Origin: Lacunisphaera sp.
Lineage (GTDB): Bacteria; Verrucomicrobiota; Verrucomicrobiia; Opitutales; Opitutaceae
Assembly (NCBI GenBank): GCA_029945445.1
Contig: JAQSCO010000060.1
Span: forward strand, 124,001-188,000
Length of the DNA: 64,000 bases
Reading direction: 5' to 3'
Positions 43,812 through 53,061 of the stretch are shown here, piece by piece (positions within the stretch are counted from its first letter, which is position 1; each line of letters begins with the position of its first letter). Both the position numbers and the translations under genes were made by a program. The notes under the pieces were generated by a model. That model was not told the DNA's origin. It saw only the letters and a list, made by a program, of their open reading frames with translations, and did no database searches.

Positions 43812-44306
43812 ATGGGCCCTGCCGAAACCATTTTTCTGGTTGAGTTGAGAGTCGGCAAGGCTCCATCCCGCAGGCCGCCAGCCGGGTTCACCCTGGTCGA
43901 GATCATGATTGTCGTGGTCATTATCGGGCTGCTGGCCGCAATGGCGATTCCCGCCTTCCAGCGTTCGCAGCAGCGATCACAAGCCGCGCGCCTGACGAAC
44001 GATTTCCGGCAGTTCGATTCCGCGTTTCAGCGTTACCTGATGGAAAACGGGCAGGGTCCCCCGGCCGCCGGGGTCGGCGTCGTTCCCACCGGGATGACCG
44101 GCTATCTGCCCGTGGCCTTCACCCAAACCTCGCCGTTGGGCGGCAACTACCAGTGGTCGGGACCGAGCAGCTACGTGGTGCTGAGAAACAGCAATGCCAC
44201 CGATGCCGTCATGACGCTGGTCGACACCGCCTTGGACGACGGAGACCTGACGACCGGGGACTTTCGGAAAGTAGTCGGCGTAGGCTACGGATATCACATC
44301 CAGTAG
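43812..44306 (+). CDS. Type IV pilin-like / type II secretion pseudopilin
   Basis: A 164-aa prepilin-like protein. The N-terminal methylation motif is PPAG-FTLVEIMIVVVIIGLLA, with cleavage after Gly and Glu at position +5, followed by a hydrophobic helix and a globular domain with GTG-type loop (LGGNYQWSGPSSYVV). The 25-residue leader is long. No pilus or secretion genes are adjacent, so it is an orphan in this window. Divergent from the coiled-coil gene and 4 bp from the 3' end of pgi. Confidence 0.85.
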   Translation: MGPAETIFLVELRVGKAPSRRPPAGFTLVEIMIVVVIIGLLAAMAIPAFQRSQQRSQAARLTNDFRQFDSAFQRYLMENGQGPPAAGVGVVPTGMTGYLPVAFTQTSPLGGNYQWSGPSSYVVLRNSNATDAVMTLVDTALDDGDLTTGDFRKVVGVGYGYHIQ

Positions 44307-44310
44307 CGCT

Positions 44311-45903
44311 TCAGCCCTGCCGGGTGTAGGTCGACTCGAACCAGGGCCTGCCGGCGGTCTTTGCTACCTTGTTGCCCGGATTGGCAGCGAGATGCTCGAG
44401 CACCTTGAAGATGGCCTCCGTCTTGTCGGGCAGGCCGAGCTTCGCGGCGAGGGTTTCCGCGGTGAACGCCGTGCCCGGGGCCGCGCGCAGGGCGGCATCG
44501 ATCTTGAGCTTGAGCGCAATGACGCCGCCCGCGGCCTTTTTGCCGGCCTCAACGCCGGGCTGGTGGTAGGCGTTGATGTTGATGAGCGAGGCGTAGAGGC
44601 CGACGGCGCGCTCGAACAGGGCGATGAGCATGCCGACCGTCTTCGGTGAAACCTCGCTGACGGTGATCGTCATGGAGTGGCGGTCCTTCTCGCTCAGCGC
44701 GTCGCGCGTGCCGAGGAAGAAGCCCTGCAGGAAATCGCCGCTCGTCACGCCCGGCTCGACTTCCATCGACGCGTCGGCCTGGCGGTCCTTGAGCACCTCG
44801 ATGAAGGTGAGAAAGAAATTGTTCACGCCATCGCGGAGCTGTTGGACATAGGCGTGCTGGTCGGTCGAGCCCTTGTTGCCATAGACGGAGAGGCCTTGGT
44901 TGACGACATGGCCCGCGAGATCCAGTTCTTTGCCGAGTGACTCCATGACGAGTTGCTGGAGGTAGCGCGAGAGAAGCAGAAAACGATCCTTGTAGGGTAG
45001 CACGACCAGATCCTTCGTGCCGCGGCCGTCGGTTGCCCAATACCACATGAGCGCCATGAGCGCGGCGGGATTGTCGCTGAGCTTCTTTTTGCGCGTGGCC
45101 ACATCCATGGCGGAGGCGCCGGCGAGGAGCTGGTCGATCTTGATGCCCTGGAGCGCGGCCGGTAGCAGGCCGACGGCGCAGAGCGCGGAGGTGCGGCCGC
45201 CGACCCAGTCCCACATCGGGAAACGCGCGAGCCAGCCTTCCATCTGCGCGACCTGGTCGAGCTTGGAGCCCTCGCCGGTGACGGCGACAAACTGCCTGGC
45301 ATAGTCGAGCCCGGCGGCCTTGAAGGCGGCTTGCGCCTCGAGCATGCCGTTGCGGGTTTCGGCGGTGCCGCCGGACTTGGAGATGACGATGACGAGGGTC
45401 TGCTTGAGGCGCGACCCGAGCTGCTTCAGCACATAGTCCATGCCGTCGGGGTCGGTGTTGTCGAAGAACGATACGCCCAGCTTGTCGCGCCCGCCCTTGA
45501 GCCGGCCGAGCGCATGGGCGACGAATTGCGGCCCGAGGGCCGAGCCACCGATGCCGATGAGGAGGATCTCCTTGAATTTGCCACCGCCCGGCGCGGCGAC
45601 CGCGCCCTTGTGCACCTTGGCGGTGAAGACCTTGATCGCCTCGAGGGTCGACGTGATGGCGGTGCGAAGCTCGGCGTTCGGCGCCAGTTCGGGCGCGCGC
45701 AGCCAGTAGTGGCCGACCATGCGTTTCTCGTCGGGGTTGGCGATGGCGCCGCCCTCGAGCGCCGCCATGTCGGCGAAGGCCTTTTGCATCCTCGGTTCCA
45801 TCATGGCCGGAAAGTCGTCCGGGAAAGGCATGCGGCTGATGTCGAGCGACAGGCCGAGCTTGGGGTTCGTGTAGTAAAGCGACTTGAAGCGGTCCCAGGT
45901 CAT
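44311..45903 (-). CDS. pgi: Glucose-6-phosphate isomerase
   Basis: A 530-aa PGI that interconverts glucose-6-phosphate and fructose-6-phosphate. The sugar-phosphate motifs [20 protein letters not shown] and [15 protein letters not shown], the [14 protein letters not shown] segment and [17 protein letters not shown] are present. The family-typical N-terminus begins [15 protein letters not shown]; the open frame extends 47 codons upstream without resemblance and is excluded. No Shine-Dalgarno sequence is obvious. Confidence 0.94.
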   Translation of the reverse strand: MTWDRFKSLYYTNPKLGLSLDISRMPFPDDFPAMMEPRMQKAFADMAALEGGAIANPDEKRMVGHYWLRAPELAPNAELRTAITSTLEAIKVFTAKVHKGAVAAPGGGKFKEILLIGIGGSALGPQFVAHALGRLKGGRDKLGVSFFDNTDPDGMDYVLKQLGSRLKQTLVIVISKSGGTAETRNGMLEAQAAFKAAGLDYARQFVAVTGEGSKLDQVAQMEGWLARFPMWDWVGGRTSALCAVGLLPAALQGIKIDQLLAGASAMDVATRKKKLSDNPAALMALMWYWATDGRGTKDLVVLPYKDRFLLLSRYLQQLVMESLGKELDLAGHVVNQGLSVYGNKGSTDQHAYVQQLRDGVNNFFLTFIEVLKDRQADASMEVEPGVTSGDFLQGFFLGTRDALSEKDRHSMTITVSEVSPKTVGMLIALFERAVGLYASLININAYHQPGVEAGKKAAGGVIALKLKIDAALRAAPGTAFTAETLAAKLGLPDKTEAIFKVLEHLAANPGNKVAKTAGRPWFESTYTRQG

Positions 45904-46114
45904 AGGTGAGGAGGAATAGCCGCGAGCGCCGGCGGGAGCTAGTCCGAAAACCGGCATAATTCGACCGGAGCATGACCGGCGTCCGAGCGCGTCAGTCGGG
46001 CCAGTCGCTGCCCGGCCCTCGGGAGTGGGCGGAGGCCGGCCCAAGACCGGTCCGGCTTTAAATTTTCGAGATTGCTAGCGTGCGGCGCCGGGCCTTTCAC
46101 TGAGGCTTCAAATC

Positions 46115-46924
46115 ATGGCATTCGATCTCAAGCGCGTGTTGAAAGTGATGCTGTTCGCCTCGAACGGGCCGCTTTCCGTAAAAGACATCCAGACGGCCAT
46201 CATCCGTTTCCACGAACAGGCCACGGTGCTGCCCCTGACGGAGGACCCAACGGTCGCCAGCCCTGAAGCCGGCGCCAGCGCCGAGGCTGGGCCAGCCGAA
46301 CCGGAGGAACCCGTGCTGCCCGCGCCGGTCGAGGATGACGAATTCTACCGCGACGTGCCGTCGCTCGTCACCACGGCGGAGATCCGCGAGGCGATGGACG
46401 GCATCTCGCTCGAGCTCCAGGCGGCCGCCAGCGAGATCCTGCTGGTCGAGGGCCACAGCGGCTGGCGCCTGGCCACGCATCCGCGCTTCGCCCGCTGGGT
46501 GCGACTGCTCCGCAACGAGCCGCCGCCGGTCAGGCTGAGCCCGTCGTCGCTCGAGACCCTCGCGGTGATCGCCTACCGCCAGCCGGTGACGCGCGCCGAG
46601 ATCGAGCAGATCCGCGGCGTCTCGGCCGACGCCGGCCTGGCCAAGCTGCTGGAGCGCGACCTGGTCTACATCGTCGGGCGCGCCGACCTGCCCGGCCGGC
46701 CGATCCAATACGGCACCACCGAGGCCTTCCTGGAATTCACCGGCATCAAGTCGATCGACGAGCTGCCATCCTCCGACGTGCTGTCGCCGCGGCAGATCGA
46801 TGCCTGGCTCCAGACCTCCAACCAGCCCCGGGCGGCCAGCGATGCCGACATGGGTCTGGACGAAACCGAGCAGACGCAGATGTCACTCGAGCAACCGGCC
46901 AAGTCGGAAACCGCGACCCCGTGA
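46115..46924 (+). CDS. scpB: Segregation and condensation protein ScpB
   Basis: A 269-aa condensin accessory protein that with ScpA and SMC compacts chromosomes. Two winged-helix domains are recognisable: the first begins KRVLKVMLFASNGPLS, is interrupted by a 30-residue acidic/Ala-Pro linker at about 45-75, and resumes DGISLELQAAASEILLVEG; the second is LSPSSLETLAVIAYRQPVTR with GIKSIDELP after it. The C-terminal tail is acidic. The next gene starts by GTGA overlap. No scpA is seen. Confidence 0.93.
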   Translation: MAFDLKRVLKVMLFASNGPLSVKDIQTAIIRFHEQATVLPLTEDPTVASPEAGASAEAGPAEPEEPVLPAPVEDDEFYRDVPSLVTTAEIREAMDGISLELQAAASEILLVEGHSGWRLATHPRFARWVRLLRNEPPPVRLSPSSLETLAVIAYRQPVTRAEIEQIRGVSADAGLAKLLERDLVYIVGRADLPGRPIQYGTTEAFLEFTGIKSIDELPSSDVLSPRQIDAWLQTSNQPRAASDADMGLDETEQTQMSLEQPAKSETATP

Positions 46925-47955
46925 GTCAGCGCCTTCGCATCGGGATCATCGGTGCCGGCGGCAACACCCGCGCGAAGCACATCCCGGAGTTCAAGAAGAT
47001 CTCCGGCGTGGAGGTCAGCGTGGTGTGCAACCGCACGATGGAGTCGAGCCAGCGGGTGGCGAAGGAGTTCGGTCTGCCGTTCGCCACGACCAGCGCGAAG
47101 GACGTCATCGAGTCCCCCGACATCGATGCGATCTGCATCGGCACGTGGCCGAACATGCACGCGAAGTTCGCCGTGGCCGCGCTCCGGGCCGGCAAGCATG
47201 TGCTGACCGAGGCGCGCATGGCCCGCAACCTGGCCGAGGCCGAGATGATGCTCGAGGAGTCGCTCCAGCGGCCCAGCCTCGCGGCGCAGATCGTGCCCGC
47301 GCCGATGTCCCTGCCGTTCGACGCCACCATCATCGAGATGCTGCAGCGCAACACGCTCGGCACGGTGCGCGAGGTGCTGCTGACCGCGACCTCGGACCAC
47401 GTGGCCGACAGCTCGCTGCCGTTGAGCTGGCGGCAGGACCTGACGCTCAGCGGCAAGAACACGCTCTACATGGGCATCTATTACGAGATGGTCCTGCGCT
47501 GGCTGGGGCACGGCGTGACCTCCGTGGTCGCCGACGCGGCGATCTTCACCAAGGAGCGCAAGGACGAGGAGGGCGTGCCGGAGCCCACCACCATTCCCGA
47601 GAGCGTGACCGTGCTGGGCAACTATCCCGACGGCGCGCGGCTGATCGCGCATTTCAGCGGGGTGGAGCGCAGCGGGGCGCGCGCCGAGATCCGGCTCAAC
47701 GGCAGCAAGGCCGGCCTGCGGCTGGACCTGGCGAAAGGCGAGCTCTGGCTGACGCGCGCCGGCGAGCCGGAGCAGTTGGTCACGATTGCACCCGAGAAGC
47801 GCGGGAGCTGGCAGGTGGAGGCGGATTTCGTGGACAGCATCCGCACGGGGCGGGGCGTGCGCCTGACGGACTTTGCGACCGGGGTGAAATACATGCAGTT
47901 CACCGAGGCCGTCTGGGACTCGTGGCACACCGGCGGCCGGCGCGTGACGCTCTGA
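46921..47955 (+). CDS. Gfo/Idh/MocA-family protein with altered catalytic motif
   Basis: A 344-aa Rossmann-fold protein of the Gfo/Idh/MocA family. The dinucleotide-binding motif GIIGAGGN at the N-terminus and GKHVLTEARMARNLAEAE near residue 100 are clear. In active oxidoreductases the latter region contains EKP with the catalytic Lys; here it reads EAR. The later D-x-G-x-H-x-x-D motif is also changed (MGIYYEMVLRW). It may be a redundant, non-oxidoreductase or structurally divergent member. Translation is coupled to scpB by a 4-bp GTGA overlap. Confidence 0.85.
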   Translation: MSQRLRIGIIGAGGNTRAKHIPEFKKISGVEVSVVCNRTMESSQRVAKEFGLPFATTSAKDVIESPDIDAICIGTWPNMHAKFAVAALRAGKHVLTEARMARNLAEAEMMLEESLQRPSLAAQIVPAPMSLPFDATIIEMLQRNTLGTVREVLLTATSDHVADSSLPLSWRQDLTLSGKNTLYMGIYYEMVLRWLGHGVTSVVADAAIFTKERKDEEGVPEPTTIPESVTVLGNYPDGARLIAHFSGVERSGARAEIRLNGSKAGLRLDLAKGELWLTRAGEPEQLVTIAPEKRGSWQVEADFVDSIRTGRGVRLTDFATGVKYMQFTEAVWDSWHTGGRRVTL

Positions 47956-47956
47956 G

Positions 47957-48283
47957 CTAGTGCTTGCTGCCCGAGTAGAAATACAGCGCGGCCACGGCCA
48001 GGCCGACCAGCACGAAGGCGAGGACAAAGTAGACGTAGCAGCCGCGCTTGACGTCCTTCGGCGACGTGACCGTCTCGCTCTGGTATTGGGCGAGGATCTC
48101 ATCGGCCAGGCGGGCGGTCTCCGCTGTGCCGCGTGGCGGGGGCGCGACCGGGGCCGAAGAAATGGCCGGCTGGCTCGGGGCGGGCGCCTGGCCACTCGCC
48201 TTGGCGATCTCGGCGTCAATCCAGGCGAGTTGCTCCTGTGCGAGGGCACGCTGGCGTTGGAGATCCTTTAGGCGGTCGGACAC
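47957..48283 (-). CDS. Small tail-anchored-like membrane protein
   Basis: A 108-aa protein with an N-terminal amphipathic helix (SDRLKDLQRQRALAQEQLAW), a Pro/Ala-rich middle and a C-terminal membrane helix (CYVYFVLAFVLVGLAVAALY) followed by a short basic tail. The start is a GTG; the longer open frame upstream overlaps rpmA and is not protein-like. Function unknown. It lies just after, and on the strand opposite to, the Gfo/Idh gene. Confidence 0.65.
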   Translation of the reverse strand: MSDRLKDLQRQRALAQEQLAWIDAEIAKASGQAPAPSQPAISSAPVAPPPRGTAETARLADEILAQYQSETVTSPKDVKRGCYVYFVLAFVLVGLAVAALYFYSGSKH

Positions 48284-48318
48284 GGAGGCAGCGTAGGAAG
48301 GACGGGGAGGGAGAAAAC

Positions 48319-48345
48319 AAAAAAGCGCACCTGGCGGGTGCGCTT
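48319..48345 (-). terminator. Terminator of the rplU-rpmA operon
   Basis: AAGCGCACC/GGTGCGCTT is a perfect 9-bp stem with a short loop, followed on the minus strand by six T. It lies 24 bp beyond the rpmA stop. Confidence 0.85.
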
Positions 48346-48368
48346 GAAAATAAACCTGGGCGGCCCGC

Positions 48369-48608
48369 TCAGACGACGCTGACCTTGCGGTGCGCCTTGT
48401 CGAACTCGACGGTGCCGTCGCGCAGGGCGAACAGCGTCCAGTCGCGGCCGACGCCCACGCCCTTGCCGGGGTGGTGCTTGGAGCCGCGCTGGCGGACGAT
48501 GATGCCGCCGGCGAGGACCTTCTGGCCGCCATAGAGTTTCACCCCGAGACGCTTCGAGTGGCTGTCGCGGCCGTTGCTGGATGATTTCTGACCTGTTTTA
48601 TGTGCCAT
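48369..48608 (-). CDS. rpmA: 50S ribosomal protein L27
   Basis: A 79-aa L27 of the large ribosomal subunit, with the N-terminal [20 protein letters not shown] followed by [20 protein letters not shown], the standard L27 sequence that reaches the peptidyl-transferase centre. It follows rplU by 12 bp on the same strand, the usual order. The N-terminal extension cleaved in Firmicutes is absent. Confidence 0.98.
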   Translation of the reverse strand: MAHKTGQKSSSNGRDSHSKRLGVKLYGGQKVLAGGIIVRQRGSKHHPGKGVGVGRDWTLFALRDGTVEFDKAHRKVSVV

Positions 48609-48620
48609 GGCAGTGGTTCG

Positions 48621-48935
48621 TTAAGCGGAGATGGATTCGATCTTGATGACGGAAAGCTCCTGGCGGTGGCCGCGCTTGCGCTCCATGCCCTTGCGCTTCT
48701 TCTTTTTGAACACAATGACCTTCTTGCCACGCTTGTTCTCCAAGACCTTGGCGGTCACGGTGGCGCCGGTGAGGAAGGGGGTGCCGACCTTGAAAGAGGC
48801 GCCTTCGCCGGCGGCGAGGACTTCGTTGATTTGGACCGTGGAACCGGCTTCCGTCTTCGGATAGCGGTCCACGATGAGGATGTCGCCCTCGCTGACCGAG
48901 AACTGTTTCCCCTGGGTTTTGATAGTGGCTTTCAT
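48621..48935 (-). CDS. rplU: 50S ribosomal protein L21
   Basis: A 104-aa L21 of the large subunit. The family features [20 protein letters not shown] at the N-terminus and the basic loop [20 protein letters not shown] with final SVIKIESI are present. Start [11 protein letters not shown] is chosen; the frame is open 33 codons upstream without family character. First gene of the rplU-rpmA pair. Confidence 0.97.
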   Translation of the reverse strand: MKATIKTQGKQFSVSEGDILIVDRYPKTEAGSTVQINEVLAAGEGASFKVGTPFLTGATVTAKVLENKRGKKVIVFKKKKRKGMERKRGHRQELSVIKIESISA

Positions 48936-49078
48936 AAATTCAAAGGGCGAAAAAAGGCGGCGGCGCAGAGGTAAGCAAGGATTTATTTTCAGCCCGCGGG
49001 AAAACCAGCCGGTAAGTTGCCGTCCGGCGGGCAAGTGGCGGCTTGTCGCCGGCGATTTTAAGCGGCAGAAAGCAAGGC

Positions 49079-49627
49079 ATGGCCCGCGCGATCAAGCAGG
49101 AGGAGTTGCAAAGCGATAATACCGTCGGTTTGGCGAGGTGGCTGCTGGGCAAGGCTTTAGTGCGCACGATCGGCGGCGGTCGAATGGAATACATCATCAC
49201 GGAAGTGGAGGCTTACGACGGTGTGCGCGATTTGGCCTGCCATGCGAGCAAGGGACGCACGAAGCGAACCGAGGTCATGTATCAACCGGGAGGAATCTGG
49301 TATGTTTATTTGTGCTACGGGATGCACGAGATGCTGAACCTCGTTACGGGGCCGGCGGACTACCCCGCCGCGGTGCTGATTCGCGGGGTGAACGGCATTC
49401 CCGGGCCGGGGCGGCTGACCAGGCGCCTGCAAATCGACCGGCAGCTCAACGGCCTCTCCGCGCGGCCGGCCAGCGGGCTGCATTTGGTGGACCGGGGCTT
49501 GGCCATTCCTCGCCGGCAGATCAAGTCCGGTCCGCGGATCGGCGTGGATTACGCCGGGCCCGTGTGGGCCCGGAAACCGTGGCGGTTCTACTTTGATCCG
49601 TCGTTCTTGGGTGGGGCGGATTTGTAG
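49079..49627 (+). CDS. mpg: 3-methyladenine DNA glycosylase (AAG/MPG family)
   Basis: A 182-aa AAG-family base-excision glycosylase, removing alkylated purines such as 3-methyladenine. The motifs are [32 protein letters not shown] with the catalytic Glu, [20 protein letters not shown] and [14 protein letters not shown]. The ATG at 49079 has AAGCAAGG ahead of it and is preferred to one 12 codons upstream. It overlaps the convergent DUF3108 gene by 40 bp at the 3' end. Confidence 0.94.
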   Translation: MARAIKQEELQSDNTVGLARWLLGKALVRTIGGGRMEYIITEVEAYDGVRDLACHASKGRTKRTEVMYQPGGIWYVYLCYGMHEMLNLVTGPADYPAAVLIRGVNGIPGPGRLTRRLQIDRQLNGLSARPASGLHLVDRGLAIPRRQIKSGPRIGVDYAGPVWARKPWRFYFDPSFLGGADL

Positions 49628-50373
49628 TTGCTCAGGGAAAGGGTCGCGGAGCCGAAGCCGAGCTTCAGCTGCATCTTGACCGGCAGATTGCTCGCGTCCT
49701 GGGAAATCCAGACCTTGATCTCGCCGCCCTTCTTGAAAAGGCCCTTGGGATCCTTTTCCATGCGCGGGATCAGCAACAGTGTCCGGTAGGTGCCGAGCGG
49801 GGTGCGGACTTCCTCGTAACTGTCGGCGTAGATCGAGAGCGGATAGAAATCCCGGCCGAACTGGACGAGCAGGTCGCGCTTCTCACCGGGCTTGAGATTC
49901 CAGTCACGGGTCTGGACGAGCGCGCTGATCAGGTCCACGGGATTGCCCTCGGGAATCGGAATGTCCGTGGTGCGTTCGGTGCGTACGCGGTCGGTGTAGT
50001 GCGCCTGGCGCGCCTTGTAATCGAAGACCATTTCCGTGTCGGTGGCGCGCTTGGGATCGGCGCCGCTTTCCTTGACGCGCATCATCCGGCCGGAGCTTTT
50101 TTCAATCACCACCTCGGCTTGGTTGTCGAAGGCGTAGAGGCCGCGCACGATGCCCCGCGACTTCGTGTCGGTCGTGACGCTCACGACGTCGAGGCCGCCG
50201 AGCTTCTGGTCGTGGGCGGCAATGGTGATGTCGCCCGCGTGGGTGAAGATGGCGAAACCGACCCGGTAGGTGAACGTCTCGCCATCGCGGAACGCCGTGA
50301 ACGGCGCGGCGGTGGCGAGGCAGGGAAGACAGAGGAGCAGGATTTTCTTCACGGTAGCTGGGACAGCAGGCAT
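49588..50373 (-). CDS. Exported DUF3108-domain protein
   Basis: A 261-aa exported protein with signal peptide ([17 protein letters not shown]). The rest is a beta-sandwich-like DUF3108 domain ([18 protein letters not shown], then [20 protein letters not shown] and [20 protein letters not shown]). Members are envelope proteins of unknown function. Its 3' end overlaps mpg by 40 bp; it follows the MBL exonuclease gene on the same strand. Confidence 0.84.
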   Translation of the reverse strand: MPAVPATVKKILLLCLPCLATAAPFTAFRDGETFTYRVGFAIFTHAGDITIAAHDQKLGGLDVVSVTTDTKSRGIVRGLYAFDNQAEVVIEKSSGRMMRVKESGADPKRATDTEMVFDYKARQAHYTDRVRTERTTDIPIPEGNPVDLISALVQTRDWNLKPGEKRDLLVQFGRDFYPLSIYADSYEEVRTPLGTYRTLLLIPRMEKDPKGLFKKGGEIKVWISQDASNLPVKMQLKLGFGSATLSLSNYKSAPPKNDGSK

Positions 50374-50409
50374 GGGGGAAAGTGCGCCGCGCGTCGAGGT
50401 TTTGCCGGC

Positions 50410-51390
50410 CTAAATCGACAGTTCCATCTGGTTCTGTTGGCCGATGGCCCACGCCTCGATGCCGCGGGCCCGCAGGGTGGCGGCGAATTCCCTGGCGAAA
50501 CCGTGCAGGGTGTAGACGAGCTTGGGCTGCACCTGATCGACGAACGCGAGCAGGTCGGGGAAGTCGGCATGGTCCGACAGCGGGAAGGCCGCGTCGCAGC
50601 CGTTGCGATAGATGGCGCCGTGGTCCATCGCCCAGCCGGTGGCCACGGCAGTGCGTTTCGGGTGGATCCAGGACAACGGTTCGCTCTGGCCCGACATCGG
50701 CGGCGCGATGATGACGTGGCCGGCATAGGCGCTGGTGTCGAGCAGCGCGAACGGCGGCAGCTTCATGCCGAGCTCCGCGTAGCGCCGGGTCATCCTGTAG
50801 CCGTGTGCATGCAGCATGACCGGCAGGCCGGTGCGGCCGACGATCTGCAGCAGCTCCTGGGTCTTGCCCAGGCTATAGGCGTAGAGCACGGGCGTCACGC
50901 GGTCGGCGAGCGCCTGCCGGCAGAAATCGATGAGGCCTTGCTCGATCCCGGCTTGCGGCGGGAACACATAGCGCGGCAGGCCGAAGGTTGTCTCCATGAT
51001 CAGGACATCGGCGCGCGGTGGAGTGCAGGGCTCGGCGGCGAGGCTCGGGCGGAGCTTGAAGTCACCCGTATAGAGCAGCGAACCCTGGTCCGTCGTCGCG
51101 TGCAGCATGGCTGAGCCAAAGATGTGCCCGGCGGGAAAGAGTTTCATCTCACAGCCAAACTCGGCGGCCCACGGCTGGCCGAACTCGAGGATCGTCTCGC
51201 GGCGTTGGCCGGCCATGCGCAGCCGCATCAGGCTGGCGGTGGCGCGGGTCGCGAGGATCTCGCGGTGCGGCCCGATGTGATCGGAGTGCGCGTGCGACAC
51301 GAAGCAACGGGTTTGCGCCCGGCGGGCATCGAGCCACCAGCCGATCTGCGGCAGGTTGACCCCGTCCTTCTGGCGCACTTCCCAAGGCAT
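50410..51390 (-). CDS. MBL-fold exonuclease (beta-CASP/CPSF-like)
   Basis: A 326-aa metallo-beta-lactamase fold nuclease similar to exonucleases found next to DNA ligases or RNA-processing genes. Metal ligands: SHAHSDHIG (HxHxDH), FPAGHIFGSAM, LYTGDFKL and the final PLSDHADFPDL. The LHAHGYRMTRRY region lies in the beta-CASP-like insertion. No ligase is adjacent. It could act on DNA or RNA ends. The ATG at MPWEVRQKDGVNL is chosen. Confidence 0.85.
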   Translation of the reverse strand: MPWEVRQKDGVNLPQIGWWLDARRAQTRCFVSHAHSDHIGPHREILATRATASLMRLRMAGQRRETILEFGQPWAAEFGCEMKLFPAGHIFGSAMLHATTDQGSLLYTGDFKLRPSLAAEPCTPPRADVLIMETTFGLPRYVFPPQAGIEQGLIDFCRQALADRVTPVLYAYSLGKTQELLQIVGRTGLPVMLHAHGYRMTRRYAELGMKLPPFALLDTSAYAGHVIIAPPMSGQSEPLSWIHPKRTAVATGWAMDHGAIYRNGCDAAFPLSDHADFPDLLAFVDQVQPKLVYTLHGFAREFAATLRARGIEAWAIGQQNQMELSI

Positions 51391-51466
51391 GGCGTCACAG
51401 AAAGAACCCAAAACGCGCGAAGTCAAAGGCGGGCTGGTGCGTCCGGGTCCGGCCGGCGTTCTGGCC

Positions 51467-52615
51467 TCAGCGGGCCTCAGCGGTCGCGAAATATTTCTTC
51501 CGGGCGAGCCGCCAGGCCGTGACGAAGAACGCGGTCAGCGGCACGGCGAGCATCATGCCGAGGATGCCGCCGAGGGCCTTGCCCCAGAAGAACACGGCGA
51601 CGATGATCGCCACGGGGTGCAGGCCGGTCTGCCGGCCCATGATGCGGGGCGTCAGCAGCCAGCCCTCGATCGTCTGCACCGCGGCGAATACCGCCACGCA
51701 AACCCCCACCAGATGCAGGCCGCCGCCGGGCTGGAGAAAGGCCAGCGGCAGGGCGATGCTCAACCCCAGGATCGAGCCCAGGTAAGGCACGATGTTGAGC
51801 AACCCGGTCAGCAGGCCGATCGCCAGGCCGAACTTCAGCCCGCCAATCGAGAAACCGGTGGCGAGCAGCACGCCCATGATGAGCCCGATGAGCAGCTGGC
51901 CGCGGAAAAACGCCACCAGGATGCCGAGAAATTCCCGGACCAGGAACACGACGTCGGCGCGATGCTCCGCCTGCAGGAAAGGCAGGTGCGCGGGCAGAGC
52001 CTTGGTGGGATCGTCGTCCGAGAGCAGGAAGAAGAAGAGATAGACGGGGATGACGGCCAGCGAGGCCACAAATCCGAAGAGCCCGAAAATACCCGCGCCC
52101 GCCGACAGGAGGGTGGGGGCGAGCTGTCCGAGGAGGTTTTGCGCCTGCAGGGACAGGCCGTCGAGGGCGGCCCTCACCGTGGCGTTGTCCAGGTAGGGAC
52201 GGATGGCCGCCAGCCACTCCGGGAAATGCAATTCCGCCCAGGCGGTGGTCTTCTGCCACAGCACCGGCAGGTAGGCGATGAACTCCAGAAGTTGGGTCAC
52301 GACCGCCGGGACGAAGGTGAGCAGCAGGGCGGCCATGAACAGCACGATCACCAGGTAGAGCAGGATGACGGCGACCGGCCGCTGCACCTTGAACCGCCGC
52401 TCGAAGACGCTGACCACCGGCCGCATGACCAGGGCGACGATGCCCGCGACCGCCAGCGGCCAGATGACGCCGGAGAAATAGCCAATGAAGCGCGCGACTC
52501 CCGCCAGCAAGAGATAGACGAGCCCCCCGATGCTGCAGATGGCGGCGAAGCCGAGCGCGAAGCCCACGAGCTTGCGCTGGGCGGGGGTGAGGAGCGGCGT
52601 GGAGTCGGCGGGCAT
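51467..52615 (-). CDS. AI-2E/PerM family transport protein
   Basis: A 382-aa inner-membrane protein of the AI-2E (PerM) family with about eight membrane helices, beginning LVGFALGFAAICSIGGLVYL and including the family-typical GLKFGLAIGLLTGLLNIVPYLG segment and the final GGILGMMLAVPLTAF. Substrates of the family range from autoinducers to Na+/H+; none can be assigned. The start at MPADSTPLLTPAQ avoids a 40-codon upstream extension. Confidence 0.9.
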   Translation of the reverse strand: MPADSTPLLTPAQRKLVGFALGFAAICSIGGLVYLLLAGVARFIGYFSGVIWPLAVAGIVALVMRPVVSVFERRFKVQRPVAVILLYLVIVLFMAALLLTFVPAVVTQLLEFIAYLPVLWQKTTAWAELHFPEWLAAIRPYLDNATVRAALDGLSLQAQNLLGQLAPTLLSAGAGIFGLFGFVASLAVIPVYLFFFLLSDDDPTKALPAHLPFLQAEHRADVVFLVREFLGILVAFFRGQLLIGLIMGVLLATGFSIGGLKFGLAIGLLTGLLNIVPYLGSILGLSIALPLAFLQPGGGLHLVGVCVAVFAAVQTIEGWLLTPRIMGRQTGLHPVAIIVAVFFWGKALGGILGMMLAVPLTAFFVTAWRLARKKYFATAEAR

Positions 52616-52744
52616 CGGGCGGTCCGCAGACAGAAAGCAGAGTACAGGGAGGGCAGCAAGCTCGCAGCAGAAGGCGGGAAAAGGCGCCGGGTTTCCTTCT
52701 TTCTTTGATAATCTAGGTAAGGCCGCCCAGCCCATGATTTCAGG

Positions 52745-53061
52745 AATCGCGCCTCCGCTTCGAGCTCGCTGTCCGCACCGACGGTTCGGTGCCCGTCACG
52801 CGGGTGGACGCCATCCGCCTCGCGCTGGGCACAAGCTTCCGTGACATCAGCCGGCTCGACCTCGGTTCCGGCGTGAAGCAGGCTTTGCTCGGTCCGCGGT
52901 CTGCTCGGGGCCGTGGTGGTCTCCCGGTTGCTGGCCGCCGGCTTCCCCAACATGCATTTGAGCAGCCTGCCGGTTCGCCTCGGCACCACGCTGCTCGCCT
53001 GCTGGCTCCCGGCGCGACGGCGGCCAAGGTGGCTCCTATGCTGGTCCTGCGGGCGGAGTGA
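52745..53061 (+). pseudogene. Possible remnant of a broken protein-coding gene
   Basis: The 420-bp gap between the AI-2E and RND genes holds no intact gene. On the plus strand the frame from 52745 reads in a protein-like manner for about 50 codons (RLRFELAVRTDGSVPVTRVD, then ALGTSFRDISRLDLGSGVKQ), but has a TGA just before it and no start codon, and then degenerates into Arg/Gly-rich text while another frame becomes plausible (SRLLAAGFPNMHLSSLP). This looks like a 5'-truncated, frameshifted remnant. I do not recognise the parent family. Confidence 0.35.
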
